Shown in pieces: positions 46,915 through 57,800 of a stretch of DNA of 64,000 bases (positions are counted from its first letter, which is position 1; each line of letters opens with the position of its first letter). The position numbers were made by a program, and so were the translations under genes. The notes beneath the pieces are model-generated. The model saw nothing but the letters and a program-made list of their open reading frames with translations, made no database searches and was not told the origin of the DNA. The stretch spans positions 11,073 through 75,072 of the forward strand of contig QLIY01000768.1 of NCBI GenBank assembly GCA_003260075.1, written 5' to 3'. This DNA is from Phallusia mammillata. Its lineage: Eukaryota > Chordata > Ascidiacea > Phlebobranchia > Ascidiidae.

Positions 46915-49900
46915 ATGACGGCGTTATCAGCGATGCTGGATGAACTGATGGGAAAAAATCGGAATGCGGCTCCGAACGAGCAAGTCAGCGAACTTCACTG
47001 GAGCGACGATGATGCGAGTTTGAGTATTTTTTTTAAAATTAGACCAAGTTGCAAAACACGCTTTCTAAACTTTAAACTTGTTTTACTTACATTTTTTACG
47101 GTAAATTATTAAAAATGTTGTTGAAACTATGATTTTGTTGAGGTGGATTTTGAAATTTTGCAGTTATTGTGCAAGTTTATAACATTGCTTTCTTGCAACA
47201 GGTTTGTAAACATTTCCTTTGTGGGTTTTGCCCCGCAGAGTTGTTCACAAACACTCGGTCGGATCTCGGGGTTTGCAACAAAATTCACGATGACCGAGTG
47301 AGAAAAGTACGAAAAGTAATTATGATTTCTACTACTGAGTGTTTTTGTTTCTTTAAATTGATTTTAAAAAGTTGAAATAAATATGTTAAGTGTGTTCACA
47401 TCATCTAAGCCAGTCTGCAGAACATGGCAGTTCCTGAAGAGATATAGGTCATGCAGGACCTACATATCCCGTGTACACGCGTGCACGACCCGTAAGCTCG
47501 GGTGCAAGACCAATTTCAGCAGGCACAAAGGAAGTAAAAGAGGTCAAGACAGCCCAATTAAATGCCTTTGGCACAAAATTTCTGTGTGCAACCCCCCAAA
47601 AATTGCTCGCATGTGCAGCTGCCACACTCTGCAGACTTTTAAGTGGGCTGAACCACAGCAGCAAATTTTTGACAATACATATATTTCCTGCTACAGTTCC
47701 TGTTCCTGTTGTATATGTGCCTAAAACCACAAGGCCACTGAGTCTGCATTTAACCAACCAAGCTTAGGTATTCAGTATCAGATTATAATGTTGTTTTATT
47801 ACAAGCCCTCACATCAACCACCTTAATAGACCCACAAGCGAGTAAATTTCCAAAACAATTAATTTTCCTGTACACACAAGTGTTTAGCCCAAGCTAGGAT
47901 GTTTTAGGTTCGTTCAACCACCATAAAAGATAGACCTAACCAAGTGAATATTGAAGAAAATTAATTGCCCTGTATGCACAGGTGTTTAACCAAGACTAAG
48001 TGGGCATGTAGTTCCAGATGTTCTGGGTTGGTTTTTGCCTCCGACTTTTTGACAAATCCTGCCATTCCAACTTATGCAAGTGTGCAAAAATCTTATGAAT
48101 CCATTACTTAAATAGAGGGATTGCTATTGCCTGCTATGTTTTAATAACAAGCAATCTATCTTTGTTCAGAACTATGAAAGTAGCAGTCGTTACATGAAGA
48201 TGGGATATGAAGAAGACTTTTTACGCTTCCTTCAAAATTGTTGGCAAGATGTTGAGAGGAGGATTCGAAGAAATCATCAACGACTTCAACTGACTGAAGA
48301 AAAAAATCAAAAGGTATAAGTTTGTTAATTTCTGTCCAATGGTTTTCAAGAAAGGCAAAAGTTTGTATGTAAATGGTTTGAACTAGTGATGTACTGAATC
48401 CACCTTAACTAGGTTGAGACTGGAACCGAACAAAGAGATGTTTTCAAATGAACTTATTTATGAAACTCCAAACAACTTTTACAATATGTAGGCTCAAGAA
48501 AACACCTAATATTTTAAATACAATGTGACTCATGATGTTTTAATTCATATTAAAGTTCAAAGATCTCTCATGACAACTTTTCTTTCATCACAAACCTTTC
48601 TTTTAATTTGTTAAAAATTTTGTAGTCTATATTTTTCATATGGCTATGTATTCAAAAATAATATAAAGAACTTTATGACAACTTGACTGGACAAAAAAAT
48701 TGTGCTTGTACAGATATCAAGGTATACCAACGTGTGCCCATTATATACAATGTTATGTATTACATTGCATGATGTAAAACACGGACTGGTATTCAAATTG
48801 ATTTTTTTTATTGATAGCAACAAGTTCCTTCGAACAACTCAGAGCTAGATGAGAAACTCACTGTGTTGAACACTCGTATCACTGAAATGTTGGAGAACAT
48901 CGAAAAGTTGGGGAGTGAGGGTGAAGTGGAACAAGCACAAGCGATGATGAAACTCTGTGAGCAGCTGAAAGATGAACGGGAACAATTACAAGCGCAAAAA
49001 GGAGGGGTGAGTGATTGGGGTACAGCAGTGGTGTCCAATTCAAAAATTTGTCTGAAAATTGTTCTGCACATGTATATCTTCACTGCCCAACTCTTTACCT
49101 GTAGCCTTTTATTGTTACCCTTACCCAGTTTTTCCAAAGGAAACAGGAACTTATCTAATCTCGGTTTAAACGATTCGGCCAATTCTGAAAATTCGGTCTA
49201 TACGTAGAACCTAAGAAGGTCTTGTTAATGAAAAGTATGTTGTCAAATGCTTGCAAACTTGTTTATGACATCCAACAAAAATAGACGAAAAGTTGATTGT
49301 GTGATAAATCCTAATGTTTACTATCTGAATGTTTGCAAAGACTGGTGTGCATTTTTCCAATGCTCTGCGTGCCACTTGTTGGACACCTCTGGAGTAATTG
49401 GCTGTCATGGGAATAAAAAGCCTAAATTTGCCTTAACTGTGATTTTTGTTTTAAAACCATACAACAAATCACTAGGCACAACTAATGTACAAGTTTCATG
49501 AGTAATTTCGTGTCCAGTCCCAGGTAAAATTTAACCCTTGAAGTCTGTAATATTTAACACACAAGGTAGCAGATACACTAAAAGTTAATCCAGCTTAGGA
49601 TAAGATTTTGGATTTTATTTTTTCACCTTATTTCCTTACAAAAATTTGCACATTTTAAAGACTGTTAAGATAAAACAACAACATGCAATTTTTTGTCCCC
49701 TCAGCAAATTATGGACACATTCTCCGTGCAAGAGAAACAAATGGAAGTTTGTGAAGTATGTGGAGCGTTTCTCATCGTGGGCGATGCACAGTCGAGAGTT
49801 GACGACCATCTGATGGGAAAACAACACATGGGCTACGCGAAGATCAAATCAACAATCGCGGAACTAAAAGTAAGCGAGCTTAAAGTGGAAGTCAACTTGC

Positions 49901-51805
49901 GTTGGGGGTCCGTAGACCTATAAAATTTGTAAAAGGAGTCCATGACTACAAAAAGGTTGGGAACCACTGGTGTATAGTGTTCCTAAATGCAAAATTTTTC
50001 TACAATTTTGATTTACTATTTGTCGCAATTTTTTACAGGAAAAGCTGACCAAAGCATCTGAGGCAAACAGGGAAGAAAGGAAACAGATTAGGTGAGTGGA
50101 AGTGCATGTTTTACTCTGTGTTCGCTATTAGGATGTTGTAAAAAAAATTCAGCTTTTGAGAAAAGGTCACATTAACTTTATTTCCGGGTTCATATCCATC
50201 TTGTTTATGTTTAGTGTGTTTAGAGATATTAAAGCCTAAAAAATGATAAAAAACAACATTGATTTATAAATGTTTTCATTCAATGTCACTAGGACTTCTG
50301 CAAGAGCTGAAAGCACATCCAGCAAAGACAAATCATCTCATGATAGATCATCTCGTGAAAGAACAAGAAAATCACGTGATCGTGATCCGAGGTAAAACCA
50401 CATCTTTCAAGAAATTTACCTGACAAAACTGACAATAAATTATCTTATTCAAGAGATGATCGTCGATCTGATCACCATCGCTCCCGTGAATCAAACAAAA
50501 AGCGTTCACGAGAACATGATCATAAAAGTGATACGGACCGAAGAAGTTCACGTGATCGTGATCGACGAAGTGAGAGAAGAGGTTCACGTGAAAGGAGAAG
50601 ATCCCGGGAGCGTGATCACAAAAGCAGTCGGACCTCATCAGATCGTGATAGAAGAAGCCGTGATCACAAAGAATCAAGCAAGAGAACCAAGGACAGGTTC
50701 GATTGAGATAAAATATAGTTTCATGATAATTTATCAAATATTCCAACATTACATACATGGGCTAAACAACCTCTTGTTTATAATAATTCATATAAACTTG
50801 CAGAAGATGCATGAACTGCCTTTTTATGTTATTTCTGTGCTCAGACGTTTTCTTTCAAATTTATTAAATCATCTTTAATCATTCACCTTTTGAAATCAGA
50901 TAAACATAATTGGTTTATGGCATAATGAATTTGAATCAACAGCCATAAGGTTCATTATAGACTTTATCCACCAAGCTATAAGTTTAAATATACTGTATTG
51001 TTTAAAATATAAACAGTGTGTTGTATAAACTTTTGCAATCTTTTTGTGAAGGTCTCGGAGCCGTGAAAGGAAGAGATCTCGAAAAAGTGAAGACAAAAGC
51101 AGTGAAAGAAAAAAGGGTAAGTGAATTTGTTTCGTCACACTGCAGCACTAACATGCAACTATATAACATGGAAATTGTTTTCTGTTGCAGAGAGCAAGCA
51201 TAGTGAGAAAAAATCTGAAGGACAGAAAGAAACTGTAGACAGAGTGGAACCTGGGGGTAAAATGATATTACAACTAAAACTTAAATAACTGAAGTTATGT
51301 GAAAGTAAAGTTTGTTGACTTTTGTGGGCACAATTGTTTGTTTATTCAGTTTTTGAAATCTTGAAACATGTTTGAGGCTCTAATAGCCGGGAACTGACAT
51401 TTGTAACATTTAGAAAAATGTTTAGAAAAATAGTACGCCAGGCCTATTAAAGGCGTGATACCAAATCATCCGGTTTCCCAAGTAATCCCATATGGCACGG
51501 CACAGGCCAGAAAAATCTTCAAACCCGCGATAGCAGTCTTCCCGGGAAACATGCTCTACCAACTGAGCTACACTGGCTCAGTGGTGAACCTGTCCCGGAA
51601 AGACTTAAATCACAAACACCGTTGCCTGCCTTGTGTTTAATTTCACCCAATCTCTTCTCTAACACCAAGTTTAAACACAAATATAAATTTTGCTTCAGAA
51701 CAAGCAAACTTGAATGAAGTCGAACAGACTGAAGTAATCGAGGGAACAATCGAAGCTGACCACGACAAAATCGAGGAAGAAAATGGGAAAAATACTGAGG
51801 AATAA
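46915..51805 (+). CDS. LUC7L3: LUC7-like splicing factor (LUC7L3/CROP type)
   Basis: Eleven exons: 46915-47013, 47202-47306, 48170-48313, 48818-49006, 49705-49869, 50039-50091, 50293-50391, 50454-50696, 51052-51116, 51191-51256, 51699-51805, giving 444 residues. The N-terminus (LSAMLDELMGKNRN) and the first zinc finger (VCKHFLCGFCPAELF, then GVCNKIHD) are LUC7 signatures. The helical middle has NYESSSRYMKMGYEEDFLRF, and residues about 195-221 form the second finger (EVCEVCGAF ... HLMGKQHMGY). An Arg/Ser/Asp-rich tail (about 235-410) and an acidic end follow. LUC7 proteins are U1 snRNP-associated nuclear factors that influence 5' splice-site choice (established). Intron 1 must use a GC donor (GAT|gcgagt), because the nearby GT would give a stop at once. 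An SINE lies in intron 10. ATG 46915 is the first in frame at the conserved N-terminus. Confidence 0.95.
51425..51600 (-). repeat. tRNA-derived SINE in LUC7L3 intron 10
   Basis: Read on the minus strand it begins with TAGCTCAGTTGGTAGAGCA, an intact A box, continues through CGCGGGTTTGAAG near the B-box position, then the shared SINE body (GCCATATGGGATTACTTGGG). It lies about 100 bp before exon 51699-51805. Confidence 0.75.
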
Positions 51806-54800
51806 ATATCAAGGTGACTGGAAGTTTCGATATGAGGTAAGTTGCCTTCAATTTTTACAACTACAGTTTCTCGACTTGCCTTGGCTCTCATGAGTGCTTG
51901 TTGTGACATCATAATGGGAAACTTCGTTGCCAACTCCAGCATTTTATTTCAGGTATTTCTGACCACAAAAATAAAACTTGTTTCAAATGATAAAAAATGT
52001 CACCGTGGTATTTTGTCTGTTTGTTCTCTGGTTGTTAAAACTGTTTCATTGTCAAACTTCCGATGTATGTCTGTTGATTTGCACAATTTGTTCATGAATT
52101 TATCTGTTAACTTAATGTAGCATAAAACTTGGGCTATGATTTATTACACACCTTGGCAATAGTTTTTTTTTTGTTTCCATTCCCATTGGTTAATAACAAC
52201 TTTATCAAATTCGTGGAGAAAAAGTATTTAACAGAGATTTGTCTGTTAATTGAAATTCTACTGTTTTTTTAGTCTCCGTAACATTAGTTTTTATCCATTT
52301 GGGTCAAAATTATTGAGGCTGATTCTGACACTAGTTGGCAGTAGTGATCCAACTTTTTTCCGTAAAATTTTGAAATCAACTCATAAAGTAGCAAAGATCT
52401 TTACAACTTATTGATGCTTGCATTTAAAATATTGAAAATCCCATTTTGTTGTACAACCTTTATGCAAAAGAAGTTCCAATTTTTCCAATGTAATGTGTTT
52501 TGGATAATCTCGTGAGGAAGAATCTACATTATTATCAGGTATTCTTCATTATATGTGATGCTTAGCAGTTTATTATTATCAGGTATTCTTCATTATATGT
52601 GATGCTTAGCAGTCTAACAAGAGTTTAAGTTTGTTTGTCCAAGTACCTCTCAAACATTTGTAGTTGACAATTCATTTCCTGAAGTGTACAATTCCACTAA
52701 AATGTTTTATTTCATGAAAACAAATATATGGCTTAAAACATGTTAATATGGTACACAGTAAACGAGTTTCGGCTAATCCGGATCTTCACCTAATTCTGAC
52801 AAAACTTGAGGTACAAATGATTTGTAATGTGGTAAGGGGGGGGGGGGTCTGGATCTTGCTTAATCAGAAAATTGTTTTGGTCCCATCTGAACGGGATTAA
52901 CTGAGGTGTACTGTGCCATGCTTTTGCAATGTAATGAAACCTGTTAATAAGTTCACCTGCAATGTCACTTGGCAAAAACTAATATTTTGAGTAACTTTAA
53001 GATATTATACAGTCTAAACTCCTTTTTTCTTGTGTTTAAACTAGTAAATTTGGTGAAAGTCTTTAACGAAACCAATGAAAATTATGTTACCAAATAATGG
53101 AAGATTGGTTTGAACACCAAGTGTCATAAAATGGTTTTTCTCAGCTACTGGAAAATGTTCAAAAAGTATTTTTCGTTCATTTTTTCTGCTGAAACTCTTC
53201 TTTGGAAATGTGTTTTGACCTGTTTTCCCAAATTCTTAAAGTCTGAGCTACAGATAAAAAAATGTTTTCAGCCACAAATGTCAAAACTGTCTGGCTTTCT
53301 TGTATAACTGGGGGGAGTTTATTTGTGTTCGGTTAACTTTTTTGATTTTGTCATTGTGGAAAAGTGATTTGAACAGAGAGCAGCCCCGGAAAAAAACTTG
53401 AATTCATACGAAAGGAGGTATTTCTGTAAATCTACTTCAGTTAAATCTACACAACAATTCACAAATCATGTTTTAATAATTTTTTGTTCTTTCCCAGAAA
53501 TCTTCACTGAGCCTCATGTGAAAACCCCCGCCCTTATAACCATGACGACGACCATTTCCAAATAATTTCCCGCGTGTAGATGACGTCATCGATTGTTACA
53601 TCACAACTGCTTTGTTTATTGTAAATATGAGGTATGAAAGGAGACAAGAATTGAAGTGAAAACTGCACAAATGTCGTTGGAAATAAAATTAGTTCGTTGT
53701 TGTGTGATTCGAATAACATGTGATAATTGAAATGTAAATATGTGAATTTGTATGATTTTGGTGTTTAAAATTGTTGGAGGGCGTTTAGATATTTTCTGTG
53801 AGTGTAGGAAGTTTTAAGGTCGTATATGTTTAAACTTCCAAGTTTGTTAATAGTATGCTAGTTCTACAAAATTTAAAACTCTACAATCCTAAACTACATA
53901 ATCGTTTATTGTAGTGCTCTATTAAAAAAAATTAAAACATACAGGTAGTAACATGTTGCTTGCATTTGTCATTTTTTTCTAAAATTAATGCGTATTCTGT
54001 GATGTCACAAATAGATTTGTACGTTTGGAACGAAAAAATGCAAATTATAAAAAAATACAAACTAAATTAGGCCACAAAAGTTTCCGAGGCAAATCACAAA
54101 AGATTGGCCGAGCCGAAATCGCTATTTCAATTTCGTCGCAAAATGCCTCCCAGGCGGAAATTAAAACAACAAAAGAATATTGAATGAAAGAATTTTGCTC
54201 CCGCGGCGAAACGGTCACGCTCTCTGACTTTCTGTACAATACCGAGCTTTTTCAACAAAAGAAGGTTTTCTCGGCGCGCCTCTTTCAAATCCTGCTCCTC
54301 TTTGTTTCTTTTATTTCGCTCACCGTTTGTTTGTTTAAGCAACTTTGGCGCGACGGTCAGGTTTTCAAATCGAGGAATCTTAAAGGTATAATGTAGTTTT
54401 TGTAAATCTGCATCTTATCATTTAATTAAATGAATGCACGTTGTAGAATTCTAGTTTGGCACATTCACCATAATTTTATGTTTATTATCGTTTACAACTT
54501 AAAAAATTAGGCGTTTATAAACTTTTTTTTCAAGTTTATTTATCAGATTTGTTTAATATGGCTTTTTGCCAACATTATTATTTAGTAGATAATTAGCGCG
54601 TTAACTTGTATTAGCGCAAAATTCATTTCGTGCAGCAGTTATAGAACGCCAGTAGCCGGTTTGCATTGTTCGCTCACAAAACGAACACTTTGCTTTAAAG
54701 CGCGCGTTTTTTTATTGACGTTACAGGACGACCTCGCGGGTAGCCGTAGTTTAGTGAAGCGAGCTTTTGCAAAGAGGCAAGTATTTTTCTCTTTATTCTT

Positions 54801-54877
54801 CGCTGGCTCAGAGGCAAGCTTTCTTGTTTATTCCATATAGTTTATTTCATTGTTTTGGGATTTGCGAATCAACTCCA
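51806..54877. other. LUC7L3 3' UTR and spacer to the HMG-box gene
   Basis: A strong donor (GAG|gtaagt, about 51838) and an acceptor (ttatttcag, about 51952) suggest a 3' UTR intron. Another acceptor with a C-rich exon lies near 53500, and AATAAA at 53682 could end the transcript. A pogo-like MITE lies at about 52758-52916, split by a 12-G run. 54600-54877 probably includes the HMG-box promoter and 5' UTR. No other protein recognised. Confidence 0.5.
52758..52916. mobile_element. pogo-like MITE split by poly-G
   Basis: The left end CACAGTAAACGAGTTTCGGC runs on to TAATCCGGATC. The right end is GGGATTAACTGAGGTGTACT then GTG. These are imperfect inverted repeats of the CAGTA...TTAATCC type, with TA at the left flank. 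A G run occupies 52836-52847. Confidence 0.5.
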
Positions 54878-57800
54878 ATGGCCGGTAAGTGATTTGTCTT
54901 TGATGAAATGCTAATTGCTCAGTGATGATAGTGATTGCTTGCAAAGTTTGTCAAGTTTAGCGGCGTGTTTAGATGGAATGCTTTGTGCTTTAAACTTAGC
55001 GGTTTCTTCTTTTGCTTGTGGCTGCCATCATGTTTCGCGCGAAGCCAGTGACTCCGAATAAGCGGATTTTTAGCACCATAAGATCATGAACCATCAGTTT
55101 AGGAAAGTTGATTGCACGTGGAATTAACTTGAGTTTGCAGCAGGCGTTGATCAGCTAATCAGCTTTAGAGGCAATCTCAAGAAACCGCGAAAAGCATTGT
55201 TCATTCGGGAAGTCAATTGTTTGCCGGGACAGACCTATCGTGTTACTAATGTTGGTGATATACAGTTAACATATACTAGTCACAAATAGTTGTGAATTAT
55301 GATGTAAATAGCTCTGATTTATGAAGTTTTAATGCAGTGTAGAAGAAGAGCGTGAGACATTGACATTGCAACTGCAGAGAAAAGTAAAAGGTAAATAAAA
55401 GTGGAAAGTTGGCAAACATAATTTAGCTGTTGCAAAGTTCAGATTGTTTGCTGTCACAAAGTATACAGGGTGGCAACAGACATTAATATGGGAAAGATGA
55501 TGCAAAAATACTGTTTAAATGTGGGTACACTATGCATGATTGCATTGAATTTATGAGTTTTGTATTTAATTAGAATTGTTTTTCAGATGGACAACAAGGC
55601 CAGGGTGGCCAGCAGTTCAACACAAACGACTACTACCTAAAACAACAGGCCGCACGAATGCTCAGCGCAATACAAAAAGGATGTATGTTGTTTTTGTTTT
55701 ATTGCCATTCATGGTTGTGACTGATATGTTTGATTGCATGTTTCCTGTGATTTTTTTTTTTTTTTCAGACAATGACAATTTTCCCACGCAAGTTTCTATG
55801 ACGAACAGTCAAAGCGGTGGAGGAGGAGGCGCTGGACAACAGTCGGTGTATATGAACCACCAAGCCACACAACAGGTCCAACAACAACAAGTACAACAAA
55901 CACATCAACAACAGCAACCACAACAACAGCCACAGCAACAACCTCAACAACAGCAACAACAACAACAACAACAACAGTCATCAACAAGTCATCAAATACA
56001 AGTTCAGCATCAGCAATTACAGCATCAACTACAACAAGTATGACATTGAACTTGTTTAATAGTTGCATGGATTGTTCAATAATGCAGATATCACCTCTAC
56101 ATAATGTGGTGTAACACAAAATTAAACAAAACAAATTTAGTACTTTGTGAACAAATAATGCATTAAACACGGACTATATTTAATTTTTTTGACTCAAATT
56201 GGCAAAAAAACATAATAACATAATAATTACAGTATATGTTTGTTGGAAACTGTTTGCAGTTTACTGCTTTACCTTTGCAAATATATTTATTAACTTTTAC
56301 ATGTTTAAAAGTATAATGTCTGCCAAATAACCTATCCAAACAAAAATTTTGTCAAAAAGTTTTTTCATGATAATGTGAAGTAATTAATTTGCTAAAAAAA
56401 CATGCTGCTCATTTTCTATTTCCGTCATACTAATTATCTTTGTTGCATCATCAATTAGTTTTGTCTGCTAATGAAGCTCTGATGACCAAACATAAACCCC
56501 AAACTTGTGTAAAATCACCAAAACTCATATTTTTTCTTTTCACTCATATTTTTTCAGGTGCAACAAGCCCAACAACAATTCCAACAGATGCAGCAACTCG
56601 CTCAAATGCAGCAGCAGTTCCAGCAGTACTCCGGCAACTCCTCGATGAACAGTGGTGCGGCAAGCAACCTTGTGATGGCTGCACAAACTTTCAGTCCGTC
56701 GAGGCGCGGTCGCAAACCTACCGATAAAAAGAAACGGAAACGACACACTTGGGTGAAGAGGCCTACAACTGCGTACTTGTATTTTGTGTCGAAATATCGT
56801 GAAACTTTGAAAGAAGCAGGGGAGGTTGTTCCCAAAGTGAGTTCCTCTATTTGTTGGATTAACTATGATTTTGATGTAAACAAAATCATGTGGTTGATTT
56901 GTTACCTGATTTCTAATTTAAGTGTGGAATTTCTAAACATTTATAATATTGGCACTACAAACCTGATGCACTGACCTGATATACCTGACCTGATATAATA
57001 TTGGCGAATATAAAAATGTGCTTCATAAAAAAAATAGAAATGCTTAGCTGAGTAGTTACTGCAAACTTTGTTACTCTTATAATGTATTCCTTACCATTTT
57101 AAGCAATAACTTGACACTTTTCTGAACTTAATGCTTAATATTTGTCGCAGGCGAAAATCATCACTCAAGCTTGTGCTGAAAAGTGGAGAAATATGAACGA
57201 AGACGAAAAAGAACCTTTTCTTGAACTTTCGCGACGTGATCGTGAACGCTGGCAACGAGATAAAGCGTTAGAAAAGAAACCAAGAGATCCAAATCGACCC
57301 AAAAGGCCTCCTTCTGCTTATTTTCTGTTTCTGGCAGATTTCCGTAAAAACTATCCCGGAAAAGCCGACCCAGCAAAGGCATGTTTTTGTCACAAATCAA
57401 TTGTTGCCACATAATCATGTTTACCAAAAATATTTTTGCAGGAAATAACTAAAAAGGCTGGGGAGGCGTGGAACAATTTGTCTGACCAGGAAAAAACGCC
57501 TTATTACAGAAGCGCTCAAGTTGTAAGGGCAAAATGGGAACGTGATTTGGAGGCATACAAACAAACTGTAAGTGTGCTCCACTGCTCATATTCTTTAGCT
57601 ATTGCTGCCAGGCATAATATCAAGTTTATAGAGCTCTTCTGGCAAATACAGTTTTATTCTGACGTTTCGGCGTCCTATACAGGTCGCCTTCATCAGGGTA
57701 AATAACACATGTCGTGTTTAAATCTTGTCTATGTAGACACATTCACCTGCTATGTGTGAAAATTTAAAGTAATGTGCCAGTAATGCCCCAGTATGTGTTC

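Noticed and set aside
54184..54396. 70-codon frame ahead of the HMG-box gene
   Set aside because: The opposite strand is equally open and charged; no family match. More likely promoter or 5' region sequence.
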